Source: Gryllotalpicola protaetiae (GTDB lineage Bacteria > Actinomycetota > Actinomycetes > Actinomycetales > Microbacteriaceae). From it: 64,000 nucleotides of DNA. The position numbers and the translations under genes are program-made. The notes beneath the pieces are model-generated. The model saw only the letters and a list, made by a program, of their open reading frames with translations. It had not been told where the DNA came from and did not search any database. The stretch is taken from NCBI RefSeq assembly GCF_003627055.1, contig NZ_CP032624.1:992001-1056000 (forward strand). The letters are read 5' to 3'. Numbering within the stretch: the stretch's first letter is position 1; every line of letters starts with the position of its first letter. This document shows positions 46,779-56,737 of this stretch, one piece after another.

Positions 46779-46844
46779 TGCGCGGGTGAAACAACGTGTA
46801 CGCGGGAGTGAGTTCTGCCGCGTACTCTCCGGTTCTCCCGCGCA
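46779..46844. repeat. 66-bp double-palindromic repeat, copy B
   Basis: Outer arms TGCGCGGG (46779-46786) and CCCGCGCA (46837-46844), extended pairing 12 of 14; inner arms GTACGCGG and CCGCGTAC around 46798-46825. It shares TGCGCGGGTGAAAC-A/G-ACGTGT with copy A. It lies downstream of the AbiEi-like gene. Confidence 0.82.
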
Positions 46845-46891
46845 CACGCAGGTTTTGTGCGTGGCCGCGACCACAGGGCTGAGCGGATGCC

Positions 46892-47878
46892 TCACAGGGG
46901 CCAGCGGAGATGGCGAGGCTCGTGGTTCCGGGGCTCGAGGCCAAGCTCGATCAGACGCCGGCGGAGCCGCGTGCGCGACATCGCAATCCCGCGGTCCCAT
47001 CGAGCGAAACGGGTGACTCGGCGGCGAACGGCATCTTCGCGGAGTTTCTCACGATAGACGGCCTCGGCTGCGGCGACCCCGTCCGAGTCGTTCGGATCGA
47101 CGTACTTGACGAGCCCGTCGACCTCGCCCCAGGCATCCGCCCCCGGCCAGTAGAAGTCGCCCCAGTATTCGCGCCCGTCAACCTCGATACGGTGCTGCAG
47201 CACCGGCTGCGGGAACCCTGCCAGCGCGATGTTCACGCGGCTCGCCGACTCCAACGGCGACTCCGCGCCGGTGTCCGCGAACTGGATGAGTTCCTGCGCT
47301 CGGCGCTTACCCCTGAACTCGCGGGTCGACCACAACTGCCAGATCTCGGACTTCGCGACGAGCGGAAGCGCGCCGCGACCTCGAGGGACCCAGAGGGCCG
47401 CATCCGCTGCCGCGATGGCGGTCAGCATGGGCGCCGTGGTCGCGAGGTCAAGGACGGTGCGGGCGATCGACGTCACGAGGAATCCATCGATGTCGACGAC
47501 GTCAGCCTCGGGCACGCCGATCGCGTGACGGCGGATGCCGGGGTCAGAGCGGCCGCCGCTCGCATGCGGAACCAGGATGTGGACTTCCCTCGGCCACGGT
47601 CCGATGATGGGAAGCCCCCAGAGCGCCGCAGCGGAGTAGTGGGATAACACCGGTCGTTTTTTGAAGGTCTGAGTGACGCCGGCAACGAACGCCCGATATC
47701 TCTCAGTCGGGGTCAGCGCAGCCCATTCGCCGTCAGGGAATCGAAGTCCTCGACGAAGGCGGATGAGCCCGTTGCCCTGCGCCGCAGCGGGTAGCCGACC
47801 CGCCCCGGGAATGACGTGATTCAGCTCTGAGGTCAGCACGGGATCGATTGCCGGAATGAGGAGGCGATCTGCGTTCAT
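46892..47878 (-). CDS. AbiEi-like antitoxin-domain protein with nuclease-like C-terminus, no AbiEii partner
   Basis: 328 aa. Residues about 1-105 resemble the AbiEi-type winged-helix antitoxin start (LIRLRRGLRFPDGEWAAL, RPVLSHYSAAALWGLPIIG, REVHILVPH). Residues about 200-300 carry a DUF559/Vsr-like arrangement: ESPLES (E207-S212), D241, E252 and K258 in DFYWPGADAW-GEVDG-KYVDP, then an Arg-rich end. Such fused proteins are common orphans in Microbacteriaceae; function unproven. ATG at 47878 chosen; open frame upstream crosses repeat copy C. It is flanked by repeat copies B and C and lies between the S10 and str operons. Confidence 0.7.
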   Translation of the reverse strand: MNADRLLIPAIDPVLTSELNHVIPGAGRLPAAAQGNGLIRLRRGLRFPDGEWAALTPTERYRAFVAGVTQTFKKRPVLSHYSAAALWGLPIIGPWPREVHILVPHASGGRSDPGIRRHAIGVPEADVVDIDGFLVTSIARTVLDLATTAPMLTAIAAADAALWVPRGRGALPLVAKSEIWQLWSTREFRGKRRAQELIQFADTGAESPLESASRVNIALAGFPQPVLQHRIEVDGREYWGDFYWPGADAWGEVDGLVKYVDPNDSDGVAAAEAVYREKLREDAVRRRVTRFARWDRGIAMSRTRLRRRLIELGLEPRNHEPRHLRWPL

Positions 47879-48039
47879 GGGCACGACGATGGCCGACTGC
47901 ACCCATCGCCAGCCGCTGCGAGGGCGCGAAATGTGGACGGCCCCCGCGATGCGATCGCTGTGCTGTCCCAGTCTGGCGCAGCAGACGGCCCCCGGCACAG
48001 CACCCGAAACGCTGCGCTGCGCCGCGGCAGCGGCGCGCA

Positions 48040-48105
48040 TGCGCGGGAGAAGCCTCACTTCCGCGGGAGGTCCAGCACCCGCGGAAGCGTCATAACACCC
48101 GCGCA
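48040..48105. repeat. 66-bp double-palindromic repeat, copy C
   Basis: Outer arms TGCGCGGG (48040-48047) and CCCGCGCA (48098-48105); inner perfect 10-bp arms CTTCCGCGGG (48058-48067) and CCCGCGGAAG (48078-48087). Same overall length (66 bp) and same outer octamer as copies A and B, with different inner sequence. Confidence 0.82.
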
Positions 48106-48158
48106 CGCGGAAGGGCGGCGGGGCTGGGCGAGGCGAGGTGCAAGGGCGGGGACGCGAA

Positions 48159-48188
48159 AGGGGCCGAGCCCCGACCGGCTCGGCCCCT
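48159..48188 (-). terminator. Terminator of the small membrane protein gene
   Basis: 12-bp perfect stem AGGGGCCGAGCC/GGCTCGGCCCCT with loop CCGACC, followed on the minus strand by TTTCGCGTCC. It is 13 nt beyond the stop at 48202. Confidence 0.8.
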
Positions 48189-48201
48189 GTCCTGATGCGG
48201 C

Positions 48202-48606
48202 TTAGCTCTCGGATCGCTCCGGGGCGGCGTGCTTGCGCTGCGCCGTCACGCGCGCGATCGCGATGCCGCCCGCGCCCAAGGCCAGCGCGGAGACCACGAA
48301 GACGGTCAGCCCGAGCGGACGGGTCAGGGTCTCGTAGACCTCCGCGATCGGCGTGATCGCGACGTCCTCGGAGATCGGAACGATCTCCTCGTTGATCGGC
48401 ATGATCTCCTCAGCGATCGGCATCGCCTGCTGATACCCCGCGTCCAGCTCGGCGACGACCGCCACCGGCGCGGCTGCGGCGGGTGCGGCGAACGCGGGCG
48501 CCGCCGCGATCATCGCGGTGAACGCCAGGCCGACGGCCGCGAGTGCGGCGATCGCGCGACGGATGCCGCGCCCGGAACGCCTCGTCATGGTCTGTGTCTC
48601 GGTCAT
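48202..48606 (-). CDS. Small exported membrane-anchored protein with PIxEEI heptad repeats
   Basis: 134 aa, not recognised. Residues 9-40 are a signal peptide ending AAAPAFA. Residues 62-91 are four seven-residue units, MPIAEEI, MPINEEI, VPISEDV and (after two residues) TPIAEVY. A membrane helix spans about 98-120 and a short basic tail follows. ATG at 48606 with a GGA-rich site upstream. It has its own terminator and an AT-rich promoter region with a TAACA-N13-TGTTA dyad. The negatively charged repeats would sit outside the cell. Confidence 0.75.
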   Translation of the reverse strand: MTETQTMTRRSGRGIRRAIAALAAVGLAFTAMIAAAPAFAAPAAAAPVAVVAELDAGYQQAMPIAEEIMPINEEIVPISEDVAITPIAEVYETLTRPLGLTVFVVSALALGAGGIAIARVTAQRKHAAPERSES

Positions 48607-48662
48607 GGTCTCCACTTTCCCGGCCGGTTCTAGATGGGCCGGCCCCTGTAATGTCTCCATGC

Positions 48663-48703
48663 TAACACATCTTGCATCTATGTTACATGCGTGCTGTTGA
48701 CAA
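48663..48703 (-). promoter_or_regulatory. Promoter and operator-like dyad of the small membrane protein gene
   Basis: On the minus strand TTGTCA (48703-48698), 17 bp, TAGATG (48680-48675). Overlapping it is TAACA-N13-TGTTA (48663-48685 on +), unusually AT-rich for this genome. It sits about 60-80 nt before the ATG. Confidence 0.5.
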
Positions 48704-48709
48704 AAGGAA

Positions 48710-48737
48710 AGGGGCCGGGCCCGAAGGCCCGACCCCT
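48710..48737 (-). terminator. Terminator after tuf
   Basis: 12-bp stem with one mismatch, AGGGGCCGGGCC/GGCCCGACCCCT, loop CGAA, followed on the minus strand by TTTCCTTTTG. 26 nt after the tuf stop. Confidence 0.85.
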
Positions 48738-48763
48738 CTTCAGGAGATCGCAGTAACCGGAAG

Positions 48764-49957
<1,194 letters not shown>

Positions 49958-50076
49958 TGTGGTCCTCCTCAGGACGCTCGTGTAGAAGCTGCGGGCGGCG
50001 TGCGCCGGCCGGACATTCTACGGGGATCTTTTCTATGTTACGGGATAACTACCGGGCATTACAGCGGCCCGGTTCA

Positions 50077-50110
50077 CGGCATCCGCTCGTGATGAATTGA
50101 GCGGATGCCG
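50077..50110 (-). terminator. GGATGCC-type hairpin between fusA and tuf
   Basis: 12-bp perfect stem CGGCATCCGCTC/GAGCGGATGCCG with a 10-nt loop, directly after the fusA stop. No U-tract; could be a partial terminator that sets the fusA:tuf ratio. Confidence 0.55.
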
Positions 50111-50120
50111 CGCCGGGGGC

Positions 50121-52265
50121 TTACTCGCCCTTGGCCTTCTGGACGATCTCGTCGGAGACGTTCCGAGGAACCTCGCCGTACGTCTCGAACGTCATCGAGT
50201 ACACGGCGCGGCCGGCGGTCTTCGACCGCAGGTCGCCGATGTAGCCGAACATCTCGGACAGCGGCACGATCGCGCGGATGACCTTGACGCCGGCGGCGTC
50301 GTCCATCGACTGGATCTGACCGCGACGAGCGTTCAGGTCGCCGATGACATCACCCATGTACTCCTCAGGAGTACGGACCTCGACGGCCATCAGCGGCTCG
50401 AGCAGGACCGGGTTGGCCTTGCGCGCAGCCTCCTTGAAGCCCATCGAGCCGGCGATCTTGAACGCCATCTCAGACGAGTCGACCTCGTGGTAGCCACCGT
50501 CGGTGAGGGTCGCCTTGACGCCCACCAGCGGGAAGCCCGCGAGGATGCCGCCCTGCATGGCCTCCTGGAAGCCGGCGTCGACCGAGGGGATGTACTCGCG
50601 CGGGATACGGCCGCCGGTCACGCCGTTCACGAACTCATAGGTCGTCTCAGCGGTGACCTCGAGCGGCTCCAGCTTGAACTGGATCTTCGCGAACTGGCCG
50701 GAACCACCGGTCTGCTTCTTGTGCGTGTAGTCGTGGCGCTCGACCGTCTTCTTGATGGTCTCGCGGTACGCGACCTGCGGCTTGCCGACGTTCGCCTCGA
50801 CCTTGAACTCGCGGCGCATGCGGTCCACGAGGATGTCGAGGTGCAGCTCGCCCATGCCCTTGATGACGGTCTGGCCGGTCTCGGGGTTGAGCTCGGTGCG
50901 GAACGTCGGGTCCTCTTCGGCGAGCTTCTGGATCGCGGTGCCCAGCTTCTCCTGGTCGGCCTTGGTCTTCGGCTCGATCGCGACCTCGATCACCGGGTCG
51001 GGGAACGTCATCGACTCGAGGACGACCGGGTTCTGCGGGTCGGCGAGGGTGTCACCGGTCGTGGTGTCCTTCAGGCCGATGACCGCGTAGATGTTGCCGG
51101 CGGTGACCGAGTCGACCGGGTTCTCCTTGTTGGCGTGCATCTGGAAGATCTTCCCGATGCGCTCCTTCTTGTCCTTGGTCGAGTTGATGACCTGGGCTCC
51201 GGACTCGAGGTGGCCCGAGTAGGCGCGGATGTAGGTCAGACGGCCGAAGAACGGGTGCGCGACGACCTTGAACGCGAGGGCCGCGAAGGGCTCGGCCGCG
51301 TCGGCGTGGCGGGCGATGATCTTGTCGAAGTCGCGCACGTCGTGGCCGTCGATCGACGGCACGTCGAGCGGCGACGGCAGGTAGTCGATGACCGCGTCGA
51401 GCATCGGCTGCACACCGCGGTTCTTGAACGCCGAGCCGCACAGCACGGGGTAGATCTCGGAGGCGATGGTGAGCTTGCGGATCGCGCCCTTGATCTCGGC
51501 CTCGGTGAGCTCTTCGCCGCCGAAGTACTTCTCGAGCAGCGCGTCGTCGGTCTCGGCGACGGTCTCGAGCAGCTTCTGACGGTAGTCGGCTGCCTTGTCG
51601 GCGAGGTCGGCAGGAATCTCCTGCACCTCGTACTTGGCGCCCATGGTCACGTCGCCCTTGGCGTCACCCGGCCACACGAGGGCCTTCATGGTGACGAGGT
51701 CGATGACGCCCACGAAGTCGTTCTCAGCGCCGATGGGCAGCTGGATGACGAGCGGCTTGGCGCCGAGGCGGCTGACGATCGTGTCGACGGTGAAGTAGAA
51801 GTCGGCGCCCAGCTTGTCCATCTTGTTGACGAAGCAGATGCGGGGGACGTTGTACTTGTCGGCCTGGCGCCACACGGTCTCGGACTGGGGCTCCACGCCC
51901 TCCTTGCCGTCGAAGACCGCGACGGCGCCGTCGAGGACACGCAGCGAGCGCTCGACCTCGACCGTGAAGTCGACGTGGCCGGGGGTGTCGATGATGTTGA
52001 TCTGGTGGCGGTTCGCCGGGGCGTTCGCGGCGTACGTCGGCGACCAGAAGCACGTGACGGCGGCAGACGTGATCGTGATGCCGCGCTCCTTCTCCTGCTC
52101 CATCCAGTCCGTCGTCGAGGCGCCGTCGTGGGTCTCGCCGATCTTGTGGTTCACGCCCGTGTAGAACAGGATGCGCTCGGTCGTGGTGGTCTTACCGGCA
52201 TCGATGTGCGCCATGATGCCGATGTTGCGGACCTTGTGCAGGTCAGCGAGCACGTCTTGTGCCAC
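50121..52265 (-). CDS. fusA: Elongation factor G
   Basis: 714 aa (usual ~700). G1 AHIDAGKT at residues 19-26, [26 protein letters not shown]; domain IV and V with [19 protein letters not shown] and [27 protein letters not shown] start at 52265 ([16 protein letters not shown]). Third gene of the str operon. Confidence 0.98.
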   Translation of the reverse strand: MAQDVLADLHKVRNIGIMAHIDAGKTTTTERILFYTGVNHKIGETHDGASTTDWMEQEKERGITITSAAVTCFWSPTYAANAPANRHQINIIDTPGHVDFTVEVERSLRVLDGAVAVFDGKEGVEPQSETVWRQADKYNVPRICFVNKMDKLGADFYFTVDTIVSRLGAKPLVIQLPIGAENDFVGVIDLVTMKALVWPGDAKGDVTMGAKYEVQEIPADLADKAADYRQKLLETVAETDDALLEKYFGGEELTEAEIKGAIRKLTIASEIYPVLCGSAFKNRGVQPMLDAVIDYLPSPLDVPSIDGHDVRDFDKIIARHADAAEPFAALAFKVVAHPFFGRLTYIRAYSGHLESGAQVINSTKDKKERIGKIFQMHANKENPVDSVTAGNIYAVIGLKDTTTGDTLADPQNPVVLESMTFPDPVIEVAIEPKTKADQEKLGTAIQKLAEEDPTFRTELNPETGQTVIKGMGELHLDILVDRMRREFKVEANVGKPQVAYRETIKKTVERHDYTHKKQTGGSGQFAKIQFKLEPLEVTAETTYEFVNGVTGGRIPREYIPSVDAGFQEAMQGGILAGFPLVGVKATLTDGGYHEVDSSEMAFKIAGSMGFKEAARKANPVLLEPLMAVEVRTPEEYMGDVIGDLNARRGQIQSMDDAAGVKVIRAIVPLSEMFGYIGDLRSKTAGRAVYSMTFETYGEVPRNVSDEIVQKAKGE

Positions 52266-52310
52266 GGGGTTCCTCCGGATGGATGGTGAAGGGGAAGTTG
52301 TGGTTCAGGC

Positions 52311-52343
52311 GGGCGACCGGTGCTCGTGGCATCCGATCGCCCA
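52311..52343 (-). other. Imperfect hairpin between rpsG and fusA
   Basis: GGGCGACCGGTGC pairs imperfectly with GCATCCGATCGCCC around a TCGTG loop. No U-tract. It may be a structure of the fusA leader, nothing firm. Confidence 0.3.
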
Positions 52344-52352
52344 CCTGGGCTG

Positions 52353-52823
52353 TTACCAGCGGTAGTGCGCGAAGGCCTTGTTGCTCTCGGCCATCTTGTG
52401 CGTGTCCTCGCGGCGCTTCACCGCGGCGCCGAGGCCGTTCGAAGCGTCGAGGATCTCGTTGGTGAGACGGTCGGTCATGGTCTTCTCGCGGCGGGCCTTG
52501 GCGTAGCCGGTGAGCCAGCGCAGCGCCAGGGTGTTCGCGCGATGGGGCTTGACCTCGACCGGGACCTGGTAGGTCGAGCCGCCGACGCGGCGGGACTTGA
52601 CCTCGATGGTCGGGCGGACGTTGTCGAGCGCCTTCTTGAGCGTGGCGACCGGGTCGTTGCCGGTCTTGGCCTCGACGTTGGAGAGAGCACCGTAGACGAT
52701 GTTCTCGGCGAGGCCCTTCTTGCCGTCGAGCAGGATCTTGTTGACCAACTGCGAGACGACGGGCGAACCGTAGACCGGGTCGGCGACGACCGGGCGCTTA
52801 GGAGCGGGACCCTTGCGAGGCAT
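52353..52823 (-). CDS. rpsG: 30S ribosomal protein S7 (uS7)
   Basis: 156 aa. Seen: [87 protein letters not shown] overlaps the rpsL stop by 1 nt. Confidence 0.98.
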   Translation of the reverse strand: MPRKGPAPKRPVVADPVYGSPVVSQLVNKILLDGKKGLAENIVYGALSNVEAKTGNDPVATLKKALDNVRPTIEVKSRRVGGSTYQVPVEVKPHRANTLALRWLTGYAKARREKTMTDRLTNEILDASNGLGAAVKRREDTHKMAESNKAFAHYRW

Positions 52824-53197
52824 TACTTCTTCTCCATCTTCGCGCCGTAGCGGCTGCGAGCCTGCTTGCGGTTCTTGACGGCCTGGGTGTCCAGGGCGCC
52901 GCGGATGATCTTGTAGCGGACACCCGGAAGGTCCTTCACACGACCGCCGCGGACGAGCACCATCGAGTGCTCCTGCAGGTTGTGGCCCTCACCGGGGATG
53001 TAGGCGGTGACCTCGGTGCCGTTGGAGAGCTTCACGCGGGCGACCTTGCGGAGAGCCGAGTTCGGCTTCTTCGGGGTGGTGGTGTACACACGCGTGCACA
53101 CGCCGCGCTGCTGAGGGTTGGCCTTAAGCGCCGGCGCCTTGGTCTTGACGACCTTGGGGCTGCGACCCTTGCGGACCAACTGCTGAATAGTTGGCAC
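52823..53197 (-). CDS. rpsL: 30S ribosomal protein S12 (uS12)
   Basis: 124 aa. Seen: [63 protein letters not shown]. Residues K43 and K88 (streptomycin-linked positions) are wild type and P91 is present. First gene of the str operon; 192 bp gap follows to the next gene. Confidence 0.98.
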   Translation of the reverse strand: MPTIQQLVRKGRSPKVVKTKAPALKANPQQRGVCTRVYTTTPKKPNSALRKVARVKLSNGTEVTAYIPGEGHNLQEHSMVLVRGGRVKDLPGVRYKIIRGALDTQAVKNRKQARSRYGAKMEKK

Positions 53198-53389
53198 AAA
53201 TGCTCCTTGTTATTGCTGCACGGTGACAGCGAATTGATGGTTGTTTTTCCATCGGGACCCGTCGCCGACTTCGAGCGAAATCGGAATTGCGTGATGGGTA
53301 TGCCGTGGGAGACCCTGGGTGAACCAGTTCCGTCTCTTCGCCCGGACACGCCGAGCGTGCGCGCCAAAGCGCACACCCGATCAATGGTA

Positions 53390-54427
53390 TCAGGTGAGCG
53401 AACCTGCTGCGCTCGGCGACGAGTAGTTCGCTGAAGGCGTGAAGTGCAGCGCGCCGCTGGCGTCCGGCACGATCGTGCCGGCCACGCTGAACGGGTTCGA
53501 GCCGGTCGTCGCGGTGCCTGCCAGGCCGTTCTGACGGGCGCGCGCACTGAAGGTGACGTAGCCCGGTCTGCTCGTCGTGACGGGCCAGCCGCCGAGCAGG
53601 TCGCTCCAGTCCCCCGTGTCGAACACGGGCTGCGCCTGCATCGTCCAGTTCCCGTTCGAATAGGTGACGGATGCCTCGGGCACGGCCTGGAACGGGCAGC
53701 CCTCCGGGTGGAGGTCGGTCGAGGCGAGGCAGGCGGTGAGCCAGGCGTTCACCTCGGCATCCGCCTGCACCTGACCCTCTGGCACAAGCTCGAGCGACAT
53801 CACGGCCGGGGCCGAGTGTGCCGCGGCGAAGGTGGCGGTCGCCGACGCGCTGCGGGCCAGGATGACGCTGCCGGTATGCGAGCTCGCCTCGTAGGTACCG
53901 GGGAACACGCGCTGCGTGACCGAGGTGCTCGACGCCGGGAACTCGACGCCGCCGACCGTGATCTTGAGGCCGGTCGGCGCGGGCAGCTTCACGGTGATCT
54001 CAGGCAGCTGCTGCTTCGCGAGGCGCCACGGCGCGAAGGGGTTCGTGCTCGCGCGGGTGATGTCGAAGCCGGCGATGTAGCTGTCGCCGCCCTGCGTGAC
54101 GCGAGCGCGCACGGTGCCGGTCGTGCCGGTTGCGGTCGTCGCGAGCACGGTGAAGGAGGTGATGCGATCGGATGCCTGGTCGTAGGCGGCATCCGTCAGC
54201 AGCTTGTCGTCACCGCCTGGCGTGATGCGGCCGATCTTCACGGCCTGGGTGACGTCGCCCTTCACGACGGCCTGCAGGTAGGCGCGCACGGGCAACTCGG
54301 GGTTCGCGGCGCGCACGGCGGGCGGCACGATCGTCGCGGCGGCGACGATTGCGGCGGCCACCGCCAGGACCGCGACGATGACAGTGACCAGCTGAGGCCG
54401 GGTCAGAACGGGCGCGGAGGAGGGCAC
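53390..54427 (-). CDS. Membrane-anchored extracytoplasmic protein, unknown function
   Basis: 345 aa, not recognised. One membrane helix at about 14-38 (VTVIVAVLAVAAAIVAAATIV), then an outside region rich in Ser/Thr/Ala with beta-type patterns, and two Cys in a LASTDLHPEGC-type loop that may form a disulfide. The early segment AYLQAVVKGDVTQAVKIG recalls DUF4878-type secreted domains. GTG start directly at the end of the upstream gene; third gene of a three-gene unit. Confidence 0.7.
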   Translation of the reverse strand: MPSSAPVLTRPQLVTVIVAVLAVAAAIVAAATIVPPAVRAANPELPVRAYLQAVVKGDVTQAVKIGRITPGGDDKLLTDAAYDQASDRITSFTVLATTATGTTGTVRARVTQGGDSYIAGFDITRASTNPFAPWRLAKQQLPEITVKLPAPTGLKITVGGVEFPASSTSVTQRVFPGTYEASSHTGSVILARSASATATFAAAHSAPAVMSLELVPEGQVQADAEVNAWLTACLASTDLHPEGCPFQAVPEASVTYSNGNWTMQAQPVFDTGDWSDLLGGWPVTTSRPGYVTFSARARQNGLAGTATTGSNPFSVAGTIVPDASGALHFTPSANYSSPSAAGSLT

Positions 54428-54919
54428 CTAGTCATCGTCCCATTTCTCCCACGGCCAGCGGGGACGGCCGCGGTCTCCGACGCGGGAGGCGAGGACCAGC
54501 ATGAACAGCAGGGCGATGACGAAGGCGATGATGCCGGCGGAGATCGCGAACGGGCCCGTGACGAGGCCGCCGAAGAAGATCAGCGCGCCGACGGGGTCGC
54601 CGCGACCAAAGAGGTAGGCGAACGCCGCGAATAGGGACCACGCCAGGTAGGCGGCGACGCCGATGCCGAGGGCGGTGAGCGGGGCGACGCGCTGGCGCGA
54701 CTCGGGGATGCGAAGGGCGATCGGCAGCAGGCATCCGATCATCACCGCCGTCGCCGCGGCCGTCGCGATCGGCCCTGCCAGCTCGCCTGCGCGCGGGTCT
54801 GCGATCACCTCGATATCGGCGAGCAGCGAGATGACGCCGAAGACGGCGATCAGCAGGGCGAGGTAGAGACCGGTCGCGAAGATCGCGACGGTTGCGGCGT
54901 ACTTGCGGAAGCCGGGCAA
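54428..54919 (-). CDS. Four-helix integral membrane protein, unknown function
   Basis: 163 aa with about four hydrophobic spans (VAIFATGLYLALLIAVFGVI; IATAAATAVMIGCLLPIAL; LTALGIGVAAYLAWSLFAAFAY; LIFFGGLVTGPFAISAGIIAF and its continuation) and a polar C-terminus WPWEKWDDD. TTG start at 54919. No function assignable. It sits 1 nt from the gene on each side. Confidence 0.75.
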   Translation of the reverse strand: MPGFRKYAATVAIFATGLYLALLIAVFGVISLLADIEVIADPRAGELAGPIATAAATAVMIGCLLPIALRIPESRQRVAPLTALGIGVAAYLAWSLFAAFAYLFGRGDPVGALIFFGGLVTGPFAISAGIIAFVIALLFMLVLASRVGDRGRPRWPWEKWDDD

Positions 54920-54920
54920 C

Positions 54921-55919
54921 TCAGACGGTGGATGACTGTTCCAGATCGGCCTCGTAGGCGGCGCGCGCCTCGGCGTTCTTGCGCTTGGCGGACTGGCCGT
55001 GGAAGGCGATCCACGCGCCGAACCAGATCACGGCCTCGAGGGCGATGACGCTGACGACGGTGGCGACCCAGAGATACGGGATGTTCGACTGGAAGTAGTC
55101 GTGCGTGAAGTCACGGAACTCGCCGGGCGTGAGGTTCCACGCGCGGTTGGTGAGCAGGGCCGCGCCGTAGTAGCCCCCGAAGACGAGGATCGCGACGAAG
55201 ATGCTGCCGAGCACGTAGCCCCACCAGCGACCGCGGTTGACGATCGCGACCAGCGCGATGAAGGCGGCGGTGAAGACGGCGAGGGGCACCCAGAAATCCC
55301 AGCCCTTGGCGTAGCTCTCAAGGTAGTTGGCGGCGCGGTCGCCGCCGTAGCGGACGACCAGGATGCCGTAGGTGGCCGCCAGGTCGGCCGCGCCGAAGAC
55401 GACGGCCGCGAGAACCGCGATGAGGATGCCGAGGCCGCGGTTGCTGCGCTTCTTCGGCTCGGTCGGGGTCTGGATGTAGGTGGGGCCGGCGTAAGGGGTG
55501 GGGGTCGGCTCCGGCGCAGGCTCTTGCCCATAAGCCGGCACCGGCACGGGGGTGGCGATCGGTGCGGCGGTCTCGGGCGCGGTCGGCTCGACGGGGGCGG
55601 CGACGGGCGGGGCGGTCGGCTCGGACGGCTCATTCGGTTCGAGGGTGCCCTCCGGTCCCTCCTCGGGCTCGACGGCCAGCACAGGCTCGTCGATCGGCTC
55701 GGATTCCGTCAGCGGCGCGGGCTCTGGGGCGACGTGGTCGGAGGCGGCGACGGGCTGATAGTCCGGCGGGAGGGTCGGGGCCACGCCGGTGTCGGTGTGG
55801 TCGGCCGGGTCGGAGCTGGTGGTCAGGGGCTGCTCGCCTGTTTCGAGCTCGCGGGCCGTCTCATCGGCGAGGGGCGTGGGCTCTTCGTCGGAACGCGGCG
55901 TCGGCGTCGTGTCGCTCAT
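54921..55919 (-). CDS. Membrane protein with Pro/Glu-rich N-terminal region, unknown function
   Basis: 332 aa. Residues 1-165 are low-complexity Pro/Glu/Thr/Ala; residues about 166-310 hold four helices (GILIAVLAAVVFGAADLAATYGILV; WVPLAVFTAAFIALVAIV; YVLGSIFVAILVFGGYYGAALL; YLWVATVVSVIALEAVIWFGAWIAF). Style resembles the DUF4190 protein at 8750 (Pro-rich arm plus membrane bundle) but the sequence differs. ATG 55919 chosen. First gene of the three-gene unit. Confidence 0.75.
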   Translation of the reverse strand: MSDTTPTPRSDEEPTPLADETARELETGEQPLTTSSDPADHTDTGVAPTLPPDYQPVAASDHVAPEPAPLTESEPIDEPVLAVEPEEGPEGTLEPNEPSEPTAPPVAAPVEPTAPETAAPIATPVPVPAYGQEPAPEPTPTPYAGPTYIQTPTEPKKRSNRGLGILIAVLAAVVFGAADLAATYGILVVRYGGDRAANYLESYAKGWDFWVPLAVFTAAFIALVAIVNRGRWWGYVLGSIFVAILVFGGYYGAALLTNRAWNLTPGEFRDFTHDYFQSNIPYLWVATVVSVIALEAVIWFGAWIAFHGQSAKRKNAEARAAYEADLEQSSTV

Positions 55920-56032
55920 GGGGGTCACAGTAGCAACGCGTACCGGCACTGCTAGGGATTGACTGGCACTCAGGCGAGAAGCGCGTCAGGCATCCTCTTC
56001 GCGTCTGGCCTGGCAATTCCATGGGCCCCTGG

Positions 56033-56680
56033 TCAGCCGATGGCCTGGCGTACAAGCCTCGCCGCCTGACCGTCTTCGCGCGGACGACGCCAGTCTGCAA
56101 GGTCTGCGGCGATGAGCCCCACACCGATTTCCGGAAGCCGGTCGGCGACGATGTGTAGGCGGACATTGTTTCGCGATCCCACGGAGAGATAGTGATCTTC
56201 GGCGAGTGGCTCGATGTCGCTTCGCATCACATAGCCCTCGAGTTCTGCCTGAGCCGACATGAACGACTCCGGCGCGCTGATCCCAGAGAGCGCGATGCGC
56301 TTGTCGTCACGCAGGTATTCCAAAGCAGCCGGGCTAGCTTGATAGTCGACCGCTCTGGCGCGGCGGGCCAACCATGACCGTAAGAGCGCGGCGGGCTCTG
56401 CGGACGATCGAAGGCGGGCAAGTCGCTCGTGCAGACGCGCTCGTTCTACACCGCGCAGACCCGACGGCAGTTGCCCCTTGTCGCCGATCGCGCCAATAAG
56501 CACCCAGGCATTCGATGGTGACAACGGCCTCGAACGCGACGGTTCCCATCGAAGCGCCGAATCATCGATTACCCAACTCCGCCCGACGCGGCGGGCCTCT
56601 ACCTCGCCAGCATCGATCAACGCGCGCACCCGGGAGGGGCTGATGCCCTTCGCTTCGGCGAACCCATTCACGCTTTGCAT
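56033..56680 (-). CDS. HTH-domain protein, likely antitoxin/repressor partner of the nucleotidyltransferase
   Basis: 215 aa. Residues 4-43 form a MerR/excisionase-like HTH (VNGFAEAKGISPSRVRALIDAGEVEARRVGRSWVID). The rest has no clear family; it includes a helical arm (ERARLHERLARLRSSAEPAALLRSWLARRA) and a mixed segment to the end. ATG at 56680 immediately follows a near-perfect 12-bp inverted repeat, so autoregulation is likely. Paired with the upstream NTase gene; base composition looks a little more AT-rich than the flanks. Confidence 0.65.
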   Translation of the reverse strand: MQSVNGFAEAKGISPSRVRALIDAGEVEARRVGRSWVIDDSALRWEPSRSRPLSPSNAWVLIGAIGDKGQLPSGLRGVERARLHERLARLRSSAEPAALLRSWLARRARAVDYQASPAALEYLRDDKRIALSGISAPESFMSAQAELEGYVMRSDIEPLAEDHYLSVGSRNNVRLHIVADRLPEIGVGLIAADLADWRRPREDGQAARLVRQAIG

Positions 56681-56714
56681 AACACTACTATGCGCTAATC
56701 AACATAGAAGTGTT
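56681..56714 (-). promoter_or_regulatory. Operator-like inverted repeat before the HTH gene
   Basis: AACACTACTATG (56681-56692) and CATAGAAGTGTT (56703-56714), 11 of 12 positions complementary, 10-bp spacer. It abuts the ATG at 56680. CATAGT on the minus strand, 6 nt before the ATG, could be a leaderless -10. Confidence 0.65.
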
Positions 56715-56737
56715 ACCACTTGACGGGGTATTCCCGG

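Larger units (their letters stand above)
46425..46891. other. S10 operon upstream region, 467 bp without a gene
   Basis: Holds small leader hairpins near rpsJ (CGAGC/GCTCG around 46454-46474; GAGCGG/CCGCTC around 46487-46503), a nested dyad at 46643-46678, and the 66-bp repeat copy B at 46779-46844. Promoter candidates on the minus strand (for example TTGAAA near 46539) are not well spaced, so none is called. No conserved reading frame. Confidence 0.5.
47879..48201. other. Gene-free stretch holding repeat copy C and a terminator
   Basis: 323 bp between the AbiEi-like gene and the small membrane protein gene. Contains repeat copy C (48040-48105) and the terminator at 48159-48188. No promoter was recognised for the AbiEi-like gene. 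Confidence 0.5.

Noticed and set aside
46647-47016. Possible small genes upstream of the S10 operon
   Set aside because: Overlaps repeat copy B; no ribosome site, no motif, atypical composition.
50097-52289. Very long open frame on the + strand opposite fusA
   Set aside because: It mirrors fusA codon by codon in a high-GC region (Arg/Asp/Val/Leu-rich, no domain); a complementary-strand artefact.
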